Positions 9,329-15,534 are shown, numbered from the stretch's first letter. The stretch: DNA of 26,901 nt from CAMCHP01 sp036835325 (GCA_036835325.1 DAITMF010000044.1:1-26901); one strand, 5' to 3'. Notes: generated from the sequence alone by a model not told the origin. Program-made: numbers and translations.

Positions 9329-9400
9329 TTTTTCTTCGCTGCGCGGATGTGCACCTTGGCACCCAACACAATTTCCGGTCGATGAAATTGTGTTGGGTGC
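9329..9400 (+). repeat. Copy 2 of the hairpin element, with perfect 16-bp stem
   Basis: It starts 30 nt after the stop codon of the delta-60 gene. The stem is perfect: GCACCCAACACAATTT (9359-9374) and AAATTGTGTTGGGTGC (9385-9400) around a 10-nt loop, followed by TTTCGTTC. The left half matches copy 1 (TTTTTCTTCGCTG.GCGGATGTGCAC). It probably acts as a terminator for the T9SS gene; the repeated left half, which a simple terminator would not need, is unexplained. Confidence 0.7.
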
Positions 9401-9488
9401 TTTCGTTCACAGAGATTCAATTGCTTCGAAGCGGCTGTCGTCGTCTCTAAATGCATCATCTGAAAGAGAAAAGTAACATCCCTAAGGG

Positions 9489-9734
9489 ATGAACACCAAT
9501 CCGGCATCCATCCCGAAAGAAAAAAACGCCTTTAACTCTGTGGTAGAAAACATACGAGCTAGGCGAGCTCGTGCCAAGTCAGCACTGCCTGCTGAGCAGT
9601 TAATCCAAGGCAAGCGCCACCTTAAAACATTGTACCCGCCGATTGTTATTGCAGCAGGTCAAGCCACCGGAAACCGCACTGATGAAGCATTCACCACGTC
9701 AAACGAACATGAAAAATCTCCGGAATCCCATTAA
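9489..9734 (+). CDS. Possible small hypothetical protein (81 aa)
   Basis: This is a short ORF in an otherwise gene-free stretch between 9401 and 9785. The product is hydrophilic, with a basic segment (IRARRARAKSAL) followed by LPAEQLIQGKRHLKTLYPPIVIA-like sequence. There is no signal peptide or membrane segment, and I recognise no family. The start codon lies inside a perfect palindrome (CATCCCT-A-AGGGATG, 9477-9491). No convincing Shine-Dalgarno or TAnnTTTG box stands in front of it. It may be a real small gene or a chance ORF; if it is not real, 9401-9785 holds no gene I can see. Confidence 0.35.
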   Translation: MNTNPASIPKEKNAFNSVVENIRARRARAKSALPAEQLIQGKRHLKTLYPPIVIAAGQATGNRTDEAFTTSNEHEKSPESH

Positions 9735-9772
9735 TCGGTAGCGAAGCCACCCCAAAAACCACCGCAACTTCC

Positions 9773-9780
9773 CATCTTTG
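9773..9780 (+). promoter_or_regulatory. Start-proximal -7 box (CATCTTTG) for GreA/GreB-like gene
   Basis: CATCTTTG matches the Bacteroidota TAnnTTTG box at all but the first base and ends 5 nt before the ATG at 9786. That spacing would put the transcript start at or next to the start codon. No -33 box is visible. Confidence 0.4.
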
Positions 9781-9785
9781 CACCC

Positions 9786-10238
9786 ATGAAGCCCACCCGC
9801 TCCCACTGCTTCACGGCCTGCATCCACTCCGTGAAAGAAAAAAAAGCCGTCTTGCACAGCGAACTCACCGCGCTTGCCGAAGGCGTTGAAAGCGAATCAA
9901 AAAGCACCGCCGGTGACAAACACGAAACCGGCCGCGCCATGCTCAACATCGAACAAGACCGACTCGCGCGTCAACTTACCGCTCTCGACGAACAAGAAGC
10001 TGCCCTCCAACGCCTCCAACAAACCGGCGGCGGACCGCTCATCGCGCCCGGAAGCCTCATCGAAACCGATCGGGGTTGGTTCTTTCTCTGCATCGCGCTC
10101 GGACGAATCACCGTCAACGGTGTATCTGTCATGACCCTCTCGCCCGAATCTCCCCTCGGAGCCCAGTGGCTTGGCCTCGCCGCGGGCGCGTCATCTACGT
10201 TCAATGGCATCAACTATGCCATTGTGAGTGTCGAGTAG
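9786..10238 (+). CDS. GreA/GreB-like protein of Bacteroidota (family often mislabelled 3-oxoacyl-ACP synthase)
   Basis: 150 residues, no signal peptide, so cytoplasmic. The N-terminal half is a predicted coiled coil containing SKSTAGDKHETGRAMLNIEQ, which echoes the 'ETKSSAGDKYETG' signature of this Bacteroidota family. The C-terminal half (GGPLIAPGSLIETDRGWFF through SPLGAQWLGLAAG and FNGINYAI) matches the C-terminal FKBP-like domain pattern of Gre factors. From memory, relatives are annotated as 3-oxoacyl-ACP synthase, but there is no ketosynthase Cys-His-His active site and the length is far too short for one. A role at RNA polymerase's secondary channel is an inference from the coiled-coil plus FKBP-like layout. 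I cannot confirm acidic tip residues comparable to GreA D41/E44. Confidence 0.75.
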   Translation: MKPTRSHCFTACIHSVKEKKAVLHSELTALAEGVESESKSTAGDKHETGRAMLNIEQDRLARQLTALDEQEAALQRLQQTGGGPLIAPGSLIETDRGWFFLCIALGRITVNGVSVMTLSPESPLGAQWLGLAAGASSTFNGINYAIVSVE

Positions 10239-10301
10239 TAGAAACCGTCAGTCGCTCTCAACCGGTTGGCTCACTCAGTGCGCTTCAAACCATTTTTCGT
10301 T

Positions 10302-10309
10302 TATATTTG
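10302..10309 (+). promoter_or_regulatory. -7 promoter box TATATTTG
   Basis: This is an exact TAnnTTTG match 41 nt upstream of the ATG at 10351, in the short gap after the GreA/GreB-like gene. No well-spaced -33 TTG is visible. Confidence 0.5.
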
Positions 10310-10350
10310 AATCTCGGCGATTGAACTGCCCTCGGACTAAAACGAATACC

Positions 10351-11328
10351 ATGAGAACAGCGCTACTTTCTGCTTGCATCTCCCTCGTTCCCTTCTTCGC
10401 AGGGGCGCAAGTGCTTATTCAATCAACCAACGGGTCAGACATTGCACAGAACACCTTCGAGCTCACCGAAAACCTCGGAATCGCAGGCGTGAGTGTACTC
10501 GACCAAAGTTTGCACTTCAGAGGTATCTTCGTCAGCAACCGAAAAGGTCCGGGAAATTTCTTCTCCCTCGGAGCTCGGGTGCGGCCATCTGACGGACTCA
10601 ACACCTTGCGCAATGGTAGCCTTGAAAACACCGAGAAATCGTTCTTTTTCGCGTTCACAGGAACAAACGTGTTATCAAAACGTGACAGCACTGCGCAGCG
10701 AAGTTTCCGCGATTACATCACCCTGAACATAACCGCTCATTCTGCCAATTACACACTCAGCTCGCCCTCATTCCCCAATGGTGATTTGTCGATGGATCAA
10801 CGTACCGGCGGCTTTCGCTTGGGGGTTTCATACGACGCCCTCTTCAATTCAACATCATTGCTCACTTTCGGAGCAGGCATCGCCCAAGAAAACAACTTTC
10901 ACCTGCTCGAAACCATTGAGGTAACACAAACTACCTCAGAAACCGACATATTCACGGGTACGACCACGAGCACTTCCGTTACGCGCACTGTGCGCCAAGG
11001 TGCACTGGATGAATACATCTCCATCCCCCTACGAGCGGCCTACACCTACATGAACCCACTGAAAGCGTCGAACGGTCAAGGCATTACCGGCGGTTTCTCA
11101 TTGTACTGGCGTTCTGAAATTGTAACCGAATCAACAGTACCAACGAACCACAACCTTGGTTTTGTGGTCTTCACCGGCCGGCGCAACGCCGACCTCCGGG
11201 TGGCTGCACCCCTTTTCGCTTTCGGAGTTGAGTTCAATAATTTGTTCAGCGACGCCGCCGTTTCAAACCTCGGGTTACCCCCGACATCGTTTCACTTCAG
11301 CGCCAACTTCGCCATTCGAGGAAAGTAG
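10351..11328 (+). CDS. Exported hypothetical protein, probably outer-membrane beta-barrel
   Basis: 325 residues from the ATG at 10351. The longer frame from 10228 overlaps the preceding gene and would bury the signal peptide MRTALLSACISLVPFFAGAQ. The mature part is rich in Ser/Thr/Asn and alternating-strand segments (GFRLGVSYDALFNSTSLLTFGAGIAQENNF; LKASNGQGITGGFSLYWRSEI; PTSFHFSANFAIRGK), as in outer-membrane barrel proteins. A Thr-rich stretch (residues near TTSETDIFTGTTTSTSVTRTV) may be an extracellular loop. I do not recognise a named family. A hairpin follows the stop codon. Position and composition suggest an envelope role; nothing more specific can be supported. Confidence 0.8.
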   Translation: MRTALLSACISLVPFFAGAQVLIQSTNGSDIAQNTFELTENLGIAGVSVLDQSLHFRGIFVSNRKGPGNFFSLGARVRPSDGLNTLRNGSLENTEKSFFFAFTGTNVLSKRDSTAQRSFRDYITLNITAHSANYTLSSPSFPNGDLSMDQRTGGFRLGVSYDALFNSTSLLTFGAGIAQENNFHLLETIEVTQTTSETDIFTGTTTSTSVTRTVRQGALDEYISIPLRAAYTYMNPLKASNGQGITGGFSLYWRSEIVTESTVPTNHNLGFVVFTGRRNADLRVAAPLFAFGVEFNNLFSDAAVSNLGLPPTSFHFSANFAIRGK

Positions 11329-11332
11329 GCAC

Positions 11333-11362
11333 CCCATGCAATGTGCTTCGCCAATGCATGGG
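11333..11362 (+). terminator. Hairpin after beta-barrel-like gene
   Basis: CCCATGCA (11333-11340) and TGCATGGG (11355-11362) form a perfect 8-bp stem with a 14-nt loop, 4 nt after the stop codon. There is no U-run, so it may be a weak terminator or a 3' end stabiliser. Confidence 0.4.
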
Positions 11363-11371
11363 CAACCCCGA

Positions 11372-11400
11372 TTGAACGCGTAAGTACCTGACAATCTTTG
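11372..11400 (+). promoter_or_regulatory. Promoter TTG-N18-AATCTTTG for the pseudogene at 11469
   Basis: TTG at 11372-11374 is followed, after 18 nt, by AATCTTTG at 11393-11400, which matches TAnnTTTG except at the first base. This is the only start-proximal box in the window with a well-spaced -33 element. It lies 68 nt upstream of the start codon. Confidence 0.45.
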
Positions 11401-11468
11401 CAAAAATTAACGCACACCGATTTGAAGCACCAACGCTTTTCTGATCTAATTTCATTCAAAATTCAGTT

Positions 11469-12008
11469 ATGAAGCGCGTGTTCCTCGTGTGCATGATGGC
11501 CTCATTTTCGTTCATCGCACAAGCCTAGTTCGGCGTTGGTGTCAATGGTGGTTTTCACGTCTGGCCCGGAGGCACGAATTACTTTACGTACGGCGCTCAT
11601 GCAACCTATGGAGGATTAGCAAACGATAAACTCGCCCTTAGAACAATGTACACTACGGCAGGATTTTCGACCGTAGCGGTCAACTCCGGCCAGGAAGGTC
11701 GGTTCCGAAAGCACTTGTTTACACTGGACGGACTGTTTTTTATGGGGTCGGGGACGATGACCGAGGGCGGGTTCTACCTAGCTCCGGGCCTAGGACTTGC
11801 ATTAGCGCGAACTTCCGCAGGTGATCTCGACCCCAACTCAAACACCGCAACACAGGTCTACGCCCGTGGCATAGCAGGGTACAGTCATGTTGTGGGCGAT
11901 GGCATCGTTTTCTTCGGCGAAGGCTTTGTCAACCTACCTGTACCCACCGGGATGAGCGGCATCATCGGCTCAGTCGGCATCAATGCCGGAGTCCGAAAAC
12001 AATTCTAA
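11469..12008 (+). pseudogene. Exported small barrel-like protein interrupted by TAG at the signal-peptide cleavage site
   Basis: From the ATG at 11469 the frame encodes a signal peptide MKRVFLVCMMASFSFIAQA, then TAG at 11526-11528, then continues in the same frame without another stop to 12008 (FGVGVNGGFHVWPGG ... GINAGVRKQF). Reading the TAG as CAG gives ...AQA|Q FGVG, an ordinary signal-peptidase junction, and a 179-residue protein rich in Gly and aromatic strands, like a small outer-membrane barrel. One C-to-T change therefore explains the break. The rest looks intact, so the event is recent, a strain polymorphism, or a sequencing error. An internal start at 11646 would lack a signal peptide and is unlikely to give a working protein. 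The family is not recognised. Confidence 0.8.
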
Positions 12009-12112
12009 GAAACACTGCGCGCGACGTTGACCGATCATTGCAGGCGGCTTCACACCCACCAACCAACATAGTTTTCGGCGATCAAAAAAGTGTTCCTCTC
12101 TATAAAGCCGTT

Positions 12113-12703
12113 CTATGGTTTGAGCGTTATTAAGTCGAAATACATCAAACGAGTAGATAGGCTTTTCTCAGTTGTTCCAAAAATGGTCTCCGCTTCCTGC
12201 GAATCTGAAGAGAACAGATAACCAAAACCATTTCGTTCATAGAATGCCAAGGCTGGCACTTCGTTGTAGGCGTCAACCACAATGAAACGACAACCCGTTT
12301 AATTGTTCTCATCAATGAACCAAGCTTTGATAAAGTCCATTAATTCTGAGCCTAAGTGCTTTCCTTTGAATGCGGAATCAATTCCAAGTCGGCCAATCAA
12401 TACCGCCGGATAACTCTGAAATCTCTTCTGCGCCGGAATTTCTTTTAGCACACGCTTCTTTCGCGCATTTGGCAACGATCGGACTTTGATACTATCATTC
12501 GCAACGGTAAACGCACCTACAATTCGCTTCGTTTCGTCTTCGATGAAACAGTAACTTTTACCCAGCAATTGGCTTGTGTATGCCTGAGCATCCAGTTTAA
12601 AGAACTCATTCAAATCAGGGTTGCCGCAATCAAAACCACCGAGTACATCGGCTTCTATCCTTCCTAAAGGAGAAAACGTACACCGCTCCAGAAGAAAACC
12701 CAT
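12113..12703 (-). pseudogene. GNAT acetyltransferase (TacT-like toxin) broken by in-frame TAA
   Basis: The first 134 residues read as a GNAT toxin-type acetyltransferase: DCGNPDLNEFF near residue 26, SYCFIEDETKRIVGAFTV, then YPAVLIGRLGID and the acetyl-CoA loop region AFKGKHLGSEL. TAA at 12299-12301 follows IDENN. The same frame then continues for 61 residues (TGCRFIVVDAYNEVPALAFY, ERNGFGYLF) to a TAG at 12113. That is exactly the missing C-terminal half of a GNAT fold, with the conserved NxxAxxFYxxNGF strand. Full length would be 196 residues. Replacing TAA with a Lys codon, AAA, restores a continuous domain. TacT-like enzymes acetylate aminoacyl-tRNA and are paired with an upstream antitoxin; a small gene sits 8 nt upstream here. 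The truncated product lacks the last strands and is probably inactive. Confidence 0.85.
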
Positions 12704-12711
12704 AGGATTGA

Positions 12712-12867
12712 TTAAACCCTGCTTTTCTGAAGAATTTGCTGGGCAACACGAACCTTTTCAGAAAAATCAATGCTTGCTTTCCGTTTCGTTGATTTCTCTG
12801 CTGCCATCAAAAATTCTTTTGCGGCTTTTCCTTTGAGCGCAGGTATGTTCTTAATCGCGATTGCCAT
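12712..12867 (-). CDS. Small putative antitoxin upstream of GNAT gene (51 aa)
   Basis: The start at 12867 (MAIAIKNIPALKGKAAKEFL) is chosen because a TATTTTTG promoter box lies 9 nt in front of it. The longer frame from 12936 would read through that box. The product is basic, with an N-terminal strand-like IAIKNIPAL, a Lys/Ala-rich helix, and an IDFSEKVRVAQQILQKSR helix at the C-terminus. It ends 8 nt before the GNAT start, the antitoxin-first order usual for GNAT toxin-antitoxin pairs. It is shorter than the ribbon-helix-helix antitoxins known for this toxin class and I do not see a clear RHH pattern. The antitoxin role is inferred from context and small size. Confidence 0.65.
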   Translation of the reverse strand: MAIAIKNIPALKGKAAKEFLMAAEKSTKRKASIDFSEKVRVAQQILQKSRV

Positions 12868-12876
12868 TGTCGTCAC

Positions 12877-12884
12877 CAAAAATA
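12877..12884 (-). promoter_or_regulatory. -7 promoter box TATTTTTG for the antitoxin/GNAT pair
   Basis: This is an exact TAnnTTTG match on the minus strand, 9 nt before the ATG at 12867. It supports the short antitoxin start and implies a very short 5' leader. Confidence 0.5.
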
Positions 12885-13054
12885 CGAAAACACCGACACA
12901 AAAGTTCACAAACACGTTGAATCTTCGCAACAACAACCTGAACCAATTCTATATTCTACCGCCTAACACCCTTAAAAACTTTACGCTCCATCACCCTTTT
13001 TTACCATCATTTGCAATCGATGCACAGAAACAGCAACACGCCTGCGTAACGGTG

Positions 13055-13462
13055 TTAAACCAAGCGCACCAACACACCCTTTCGCTTGACAATGTTCTTG
13101 TAATCGTACTGAATCGAAACCGCCTTCTTGAGCCAACGGTGCAGGTCAGCTTCATCTACCTGTTCAGCCGAGGTGTAAACGATTGATGCATCTTTGAACT
13201 TGGCGCCGCGCACGTTGAGTGCCGCTTCATCAAAATCGGCGCCACTCCAAAACATGAGCCGAATGCCAGCCTTTTGCTTGCTGTAGCCAACGATGGGGTT
13301 GCCGTTGATGAACCACACCGGGTGCGCATGCCAAAGCTTGTGCTCAGTGGCAGGCAAATACCTCTGATTCAGCACATAAAGCCGTTCGCAAATGGCAGCA
13401 TCGCTGGCTGACTGCTCGGCATGGTAAGCCGCAATGTCATTTTGGATCTCAGCCGCGTTCAC
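13055..13462 (-). CDS. DUF1801 (YdhG-like) family protein
   Basis: 135 residues, soluble, no signal peptide. The central HKLWHAHPVWFINGNPIVGYSKQKAGIRLMFWSG and the ending LKKAVSIQYDYKNIVKRKG are the conserved blocks of DUF1801 proteins, which have a frataxin/YdhG-like fold. Their biochemical role is poorly defined. The start overlaps the last 14 nt of the SRPBCC gene, so the two are translationally coupled. In many bacteria DUF1801 and AHSA1/SRPBCC genes sit together as small operons, and this pair fits that pattern. The length is normal and the domain complete. Confidence 0.88.
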   Translation of the reverse strand: MNAAEIQNDIAAYHAEQSASDAAICERLYVLNQRYLPATEHKLWHAHPVWFINGNPIVGYSKQKAGIRLMFWSGADFDEAALNVRGAKFKDASIVYTSAEQVDEADLHRWLKKAVSIQYDYKNIVKRKGVLVRLV

Positions 13463-13883
13463 AGTGCTTTTTGAAGTTATTCAGGATGGCCTGCCAGCCA
13501 TCGCGCTGCAGCTCAATCGGGTTCATGTGCTCCGCATCGAAAGCAATGGTGACAACCGTTTCGCCATCCGTCTCGGTAAACTCGATGAGCGCTTTACGTC
13601 TATCGAGCATCTCATACCCCAATCTCTCAAACAGCACAACTTCGTTGTAGATGGCCTCAAAATCGAAGCCGAAGCTGCCGTCTTTGGCCTCCATACGCGC
13701 CACATACCGCCCACCTACGCGCAGGTCATTGCTGGCCGACGGACAGCACCAGGTGTCGGCGGCGAAGTTCCATTGGGTAATGTGTTCGGGCAATGTGTAC
13801 TTCGGCCAAACTGCTGCTTTCGAGTCCGCAATCCGGGTTTCAATAGCAATCGTTTGAAAGCTGCTTTCTTCGTTTTCAAGCAT
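13449..13883 (-). CDS. SRPBCC / AHSA1-like ligand-binding domain protein
   Basis: 144 residues. The sequence starts with an IAIETRIADSKAAVWPKYTLPEHITQW strand-helix and has the family block NDLRVGGRYVARMEAKDGSFGFDFEAIYNEV. It ends in EHMNPIELQRDGWQAILNNFKKH, all typical of the AHSA1/START-like helix-grip fold that encloses a hydrophobic pocket. The ligand and role are unknown; relatives are annotated as Hsp90-ATPase activator homologues or polyketide-cyclase-like proteins without direct proof. It is the first gene of a two-gene minus-strand operon with the DUF1801 gene and is divergent from the methyltransferase at 13965, with 81 nt between the start codons. Confidence 0.88.
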   Translation of the reverse strand: MLENEESSFQTIAIETRIADSKAAVWPKYTLPEHITQWNFAADTWCCPSASNDLRVGGRYVARMEAKDGSFGFDFEAIYNEVVLFERLGYEMLDRRKALIEFTETDGETVVTIAFDAEHMNPIELQRDGWQAILNNFKKHCERG

Positions 13884-13938
13884 AAAACTGAGGTATCAAT
13901 ATCGAACCCAAAGAAAAGAAATCCCTTCTCCAAAACCG

Positions 13939-13946
13939 TATCTTTC
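13939..13946 (+). promoter_or_regulatory. Probable -7 box TATCTTTC for the methyltransferase
   Basis: TATCTTTC matches TAnnTTTG except at the last base and lies 18 nt upstream of the ATG at 13965, within the divergent gap. Confidence 0.35.
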
Positions 13947-13964
13947 GCCCCTCAATTCCCGCGT

Positions 13965-14807
13965 ATGCTAAAGAAGTGGTACCGTTTTCTGAGCCCGAAG
14001 TTCCAAACCTTGTTTCTGGAATACCCCGTTGACATGCGTCCGCGCTACGGCCACGGCCACGGTCCGCACCCTGAGCTGTACACGCTCATCAACCATCGGC
14101 GCGATGCCTACGCTGAGGTATTGCACGAGGTGCTCAAGCATGCCGATGTTTTGGCTTCGCTACCGCTGACGGCCGATCCGATGGCACCCGAACGCCCACA
14201 CTGGGTCAACGGCTTCTTCCCGGGATTGGACATTGCCATTTTGTTCTCCCTCTTGGGGATGAGAAAGCCGTCACGCTACGTCGAAGTGGGGTCGGGAAAT
14301 AGCACCAAGGTGGCCGCATTGGCCAAGCGCCATTTCGGCCTCGAGATGGAAATCGTTTCGGTTGACCCGATGCCGCGCGCCGAAATCGATGCCCTGGCCA
14401 ATCGCATCATCCGCAGACCGTTTGAAGACGTTGACCTCACCCTCTTCACCGACTTGGAACCCGGTGATGTGCTCTTCATCGACAACTCGCACCGCATGCT
14501 GCCCAACAGCGACGTCACCGTGTTCTTTATGGAGGTGCTGCCGCGGCTCAAGCCGGGCGTGTTGGTGCACATCCATGACATCTATCTGCCGTACGACTAC
14601 CCGCAGTTCATGTGCGATCGTTTCTATTCAGAGCAATACCCATTGGCCATGTGGCTTCTTGCCGCGCCTGAACGCGCCAAGGTGATTATGCCCAACTACT
14701 TCGTTTCACAAGACACCGCACTCGATGCCATTTTGAGTCCGCTCTGGTCGCGCAGTGAACTCAAAGGCGTTGAGCGCCACGGCGGTTCGTTTTGGTTTGA
14801 ACGGTGA
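13965..14807 (+). CDS. Class I SAM-dependent methyltransferase (Methyltransf_24-like)
   Basis: 280 residues from the ATG at 13965. The longer open frame back to 13434 lies antisense to the SRPBCC gene and is not credible. Rossmann motifs are visible: motif I YVEVGSGNST (residues 105-114), the acidic strand end EIVSVDP (129-135), the motif IV region DVLFIDNSH (168-176), and HIHDIYLPYDYP (202-213). The layout matches the small-molecule or sugar methyltransferases grouped as Methyltransf_24. No signal peptide, so cytoplasmic. The substrate is unknown. A polysaccharide flippase lies 1.9 kb downstream, but aroC and a Fic gene intervene, so a glycan role is only a suggestion. Confidence 0.85.
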   Translation: MLKKWYRFLSPKFQTLFLEYPVDMRPRYGHGHGPHPELYTLINHRRDAYAEVLHEVLKHADVLASLPLTADPMAPERPHWVNGFFPGLDIAILFSLLGMRKPSRYVEVGSGNSTKVAALAKRHFGLEMEIVSVDPMPRAEIDALANRIIRRPFEDVDLTLFTDLEPGDVLFIDNSHRMLPNSDVTVFFMEVLPRLKPGVLVHIHDIYLPYDYPQFMCDRFYSEQYPLAMWLLAAPERAKVIMPNYFVSQDTALDAILSPLWSRSELKGVERHGGSFWFER

Positions 14808-14833
14808 GTGTTGGCCGGAAGCGTCTTTTTTCG

Positions 14834-14841
14834 TACCTTTT
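14834..14841 (+). promoter_or_regulatory. Probable -7 box TACCTTTT for the Fic gene
   Basis: TACCTTTT (TAnnTTTG with one mismatch) lies 17 nt upstream of the Fic start codon, just after a T-rich stretch that may also end methyltransferase transcription. Confidence 0.35.
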
Positions 14842-14858
14842 AAAGACTTGAAAAACCA

Positions 14859-15416
14859 ATGAAGCACATTGATAAGGCCAGCATCCTGAACGCGTTTCAC
14901 CTATTTGAATCGGGTGCAATAGACACCATTGAAGTGGGCACAACCAAAGGGCTTTGTGAGATTCACCGTTACCTGTTTCAGGGCCTTTACGATTTCGCCG
15001 GCGAGGTGCGCACAGTGAACATTTCCAAAGGCGGTTTCCGGTTTGCAACGGCTCTTTACCTCAAAGAGATTTTGCTGAAAATCGATGAAATGCCCGAAAC
15101 CGGTTTCGAAGAGATTATCGCGAAATATGTAGAAATGAACATTGCCCACCCGTTTCTGGAGGGAAACGGTCGGTCGATGCGCATTTGGATGGATGCCCTT
15201 TTGAAGGCTAGAATCGGCAGGGTAGTCAACTGGCAATTCGTTGATAAAACACGCTACCTGCAGGCGATGGAACGAAGTCCGATCAACGATTTGGAGCTCC
15301 GCACACTCCTATCTCCCAACCTGACCGACGACGTCAACAACCGCGAGCTCCTTTTTAAAGGCATCGAACAGTCGTACTACTACGAGGGGTATAAGCACGG
15401 TGATCAAGACGAATAA
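14859..15416 (+). CDS. Fic-domain AMP-transferase, class III-like with C-terminal inhibitory motif
   Basis: 185 residues, a compact single-domain Fic protein. The catalytic Fic motif HPFLEGNGRS occupies residues 97-106 and is complete (His97, Phe99, Glu101, Asn103, Arg105). KGGFRFA near residue 57 fits the flap that positions targets. Near the C-terminus, SYYYEG (residues 172-177) matches the inhibitory pattern [S/T]xxxE[G/N]. Its placement after the core defines class III Fic enzymes, of which Neisseria NmFic (191 residues) is the model. There the Glu blocks productive ATP binding until the enzyme is relieved by autoAMPylation or dilution. By analogy this enzyme would transfer AMP to a Ser/Thr/Tyr of a protein target; the target is unknown. 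No separate antitoxin gene lies beside it, as expected for a self-inhibited form. Confidence 0.88.
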   Translation: MKHIDKASILNAFHLFESGAIDTIEVGTTKGLCEIHRYLFQGLYDFAGEVRTVNISKGGFRFATALYLKEILLKIDEMPETGFEEIIAKYVEMNIAHPFLEGNGRSMRIWMDALLKARIGRVVNWQFVDKTRYLQAMERSPINDLELRTLLSPNLTDDVNNRELLFKGIEQSYYYEGYKHGDQDE

Positions 15417-15426
15417 CACGGTGATT

Positions 15427-15508
15427 CCACTTTACGAATCACACTTTAACTGCCAAAAATGTGATTCCAATCACATTTTTGGCACTTATGATGTGATTCA
15501 CGAAGTGG
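15427..15508. repeat. 82-bp near-perfect palindrome with GTGATTC/GAATCAC units
   Basis: Two 40-nt arms (15427-15466 and 15469-15508) around a CC centre match at 33 of 40 positions. The inner 16 pairs are perfect: TGCCAAAAATGTGATT (15451-15466) with AATCACATTTTTGGCA (15469-15484). GTGATTC or its complement occurs at 15436-15442, 15461-15467 and 15493-15499, and once more just outside at 15421-15427. It lies wholly in the Fic-aroC gap, ending 27 nt before the aroC -7 box. It could be an operator, a fic terminator or a MITE-like insertion. Confidence 0.75.
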
Positions 15509-15534
15509 TGCATCCCCATCTCCCCCTCTCCACC

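Noticed and set aside
7757..9400. Integron attC-like sites: the hairpins carry ACCCAAC and GTTGGGC/T, which fit RYYYAAC and GTTRRRY
   Set aside because: The folded sites are only about 42 nt with 9-10-nt loops, lack paired inner L boxes and extrahelical bases, are only two copies behind ordinary genes, and no integrase is present.
11646..12008. Intact 120-residue gene starting at 11646
   Set aside because: It lacks a signal peptide and begins in the middle of a barrel-like domain whose true N-terminus is visible in frame upstream of the TAG.
13434..14807. 457-residue reading of the methyltransferase frame
   Set aside because: The first 177 codons are antisense to the SRPBCC gene and have no methyltransferase features; the conserved protein starts at 13965.
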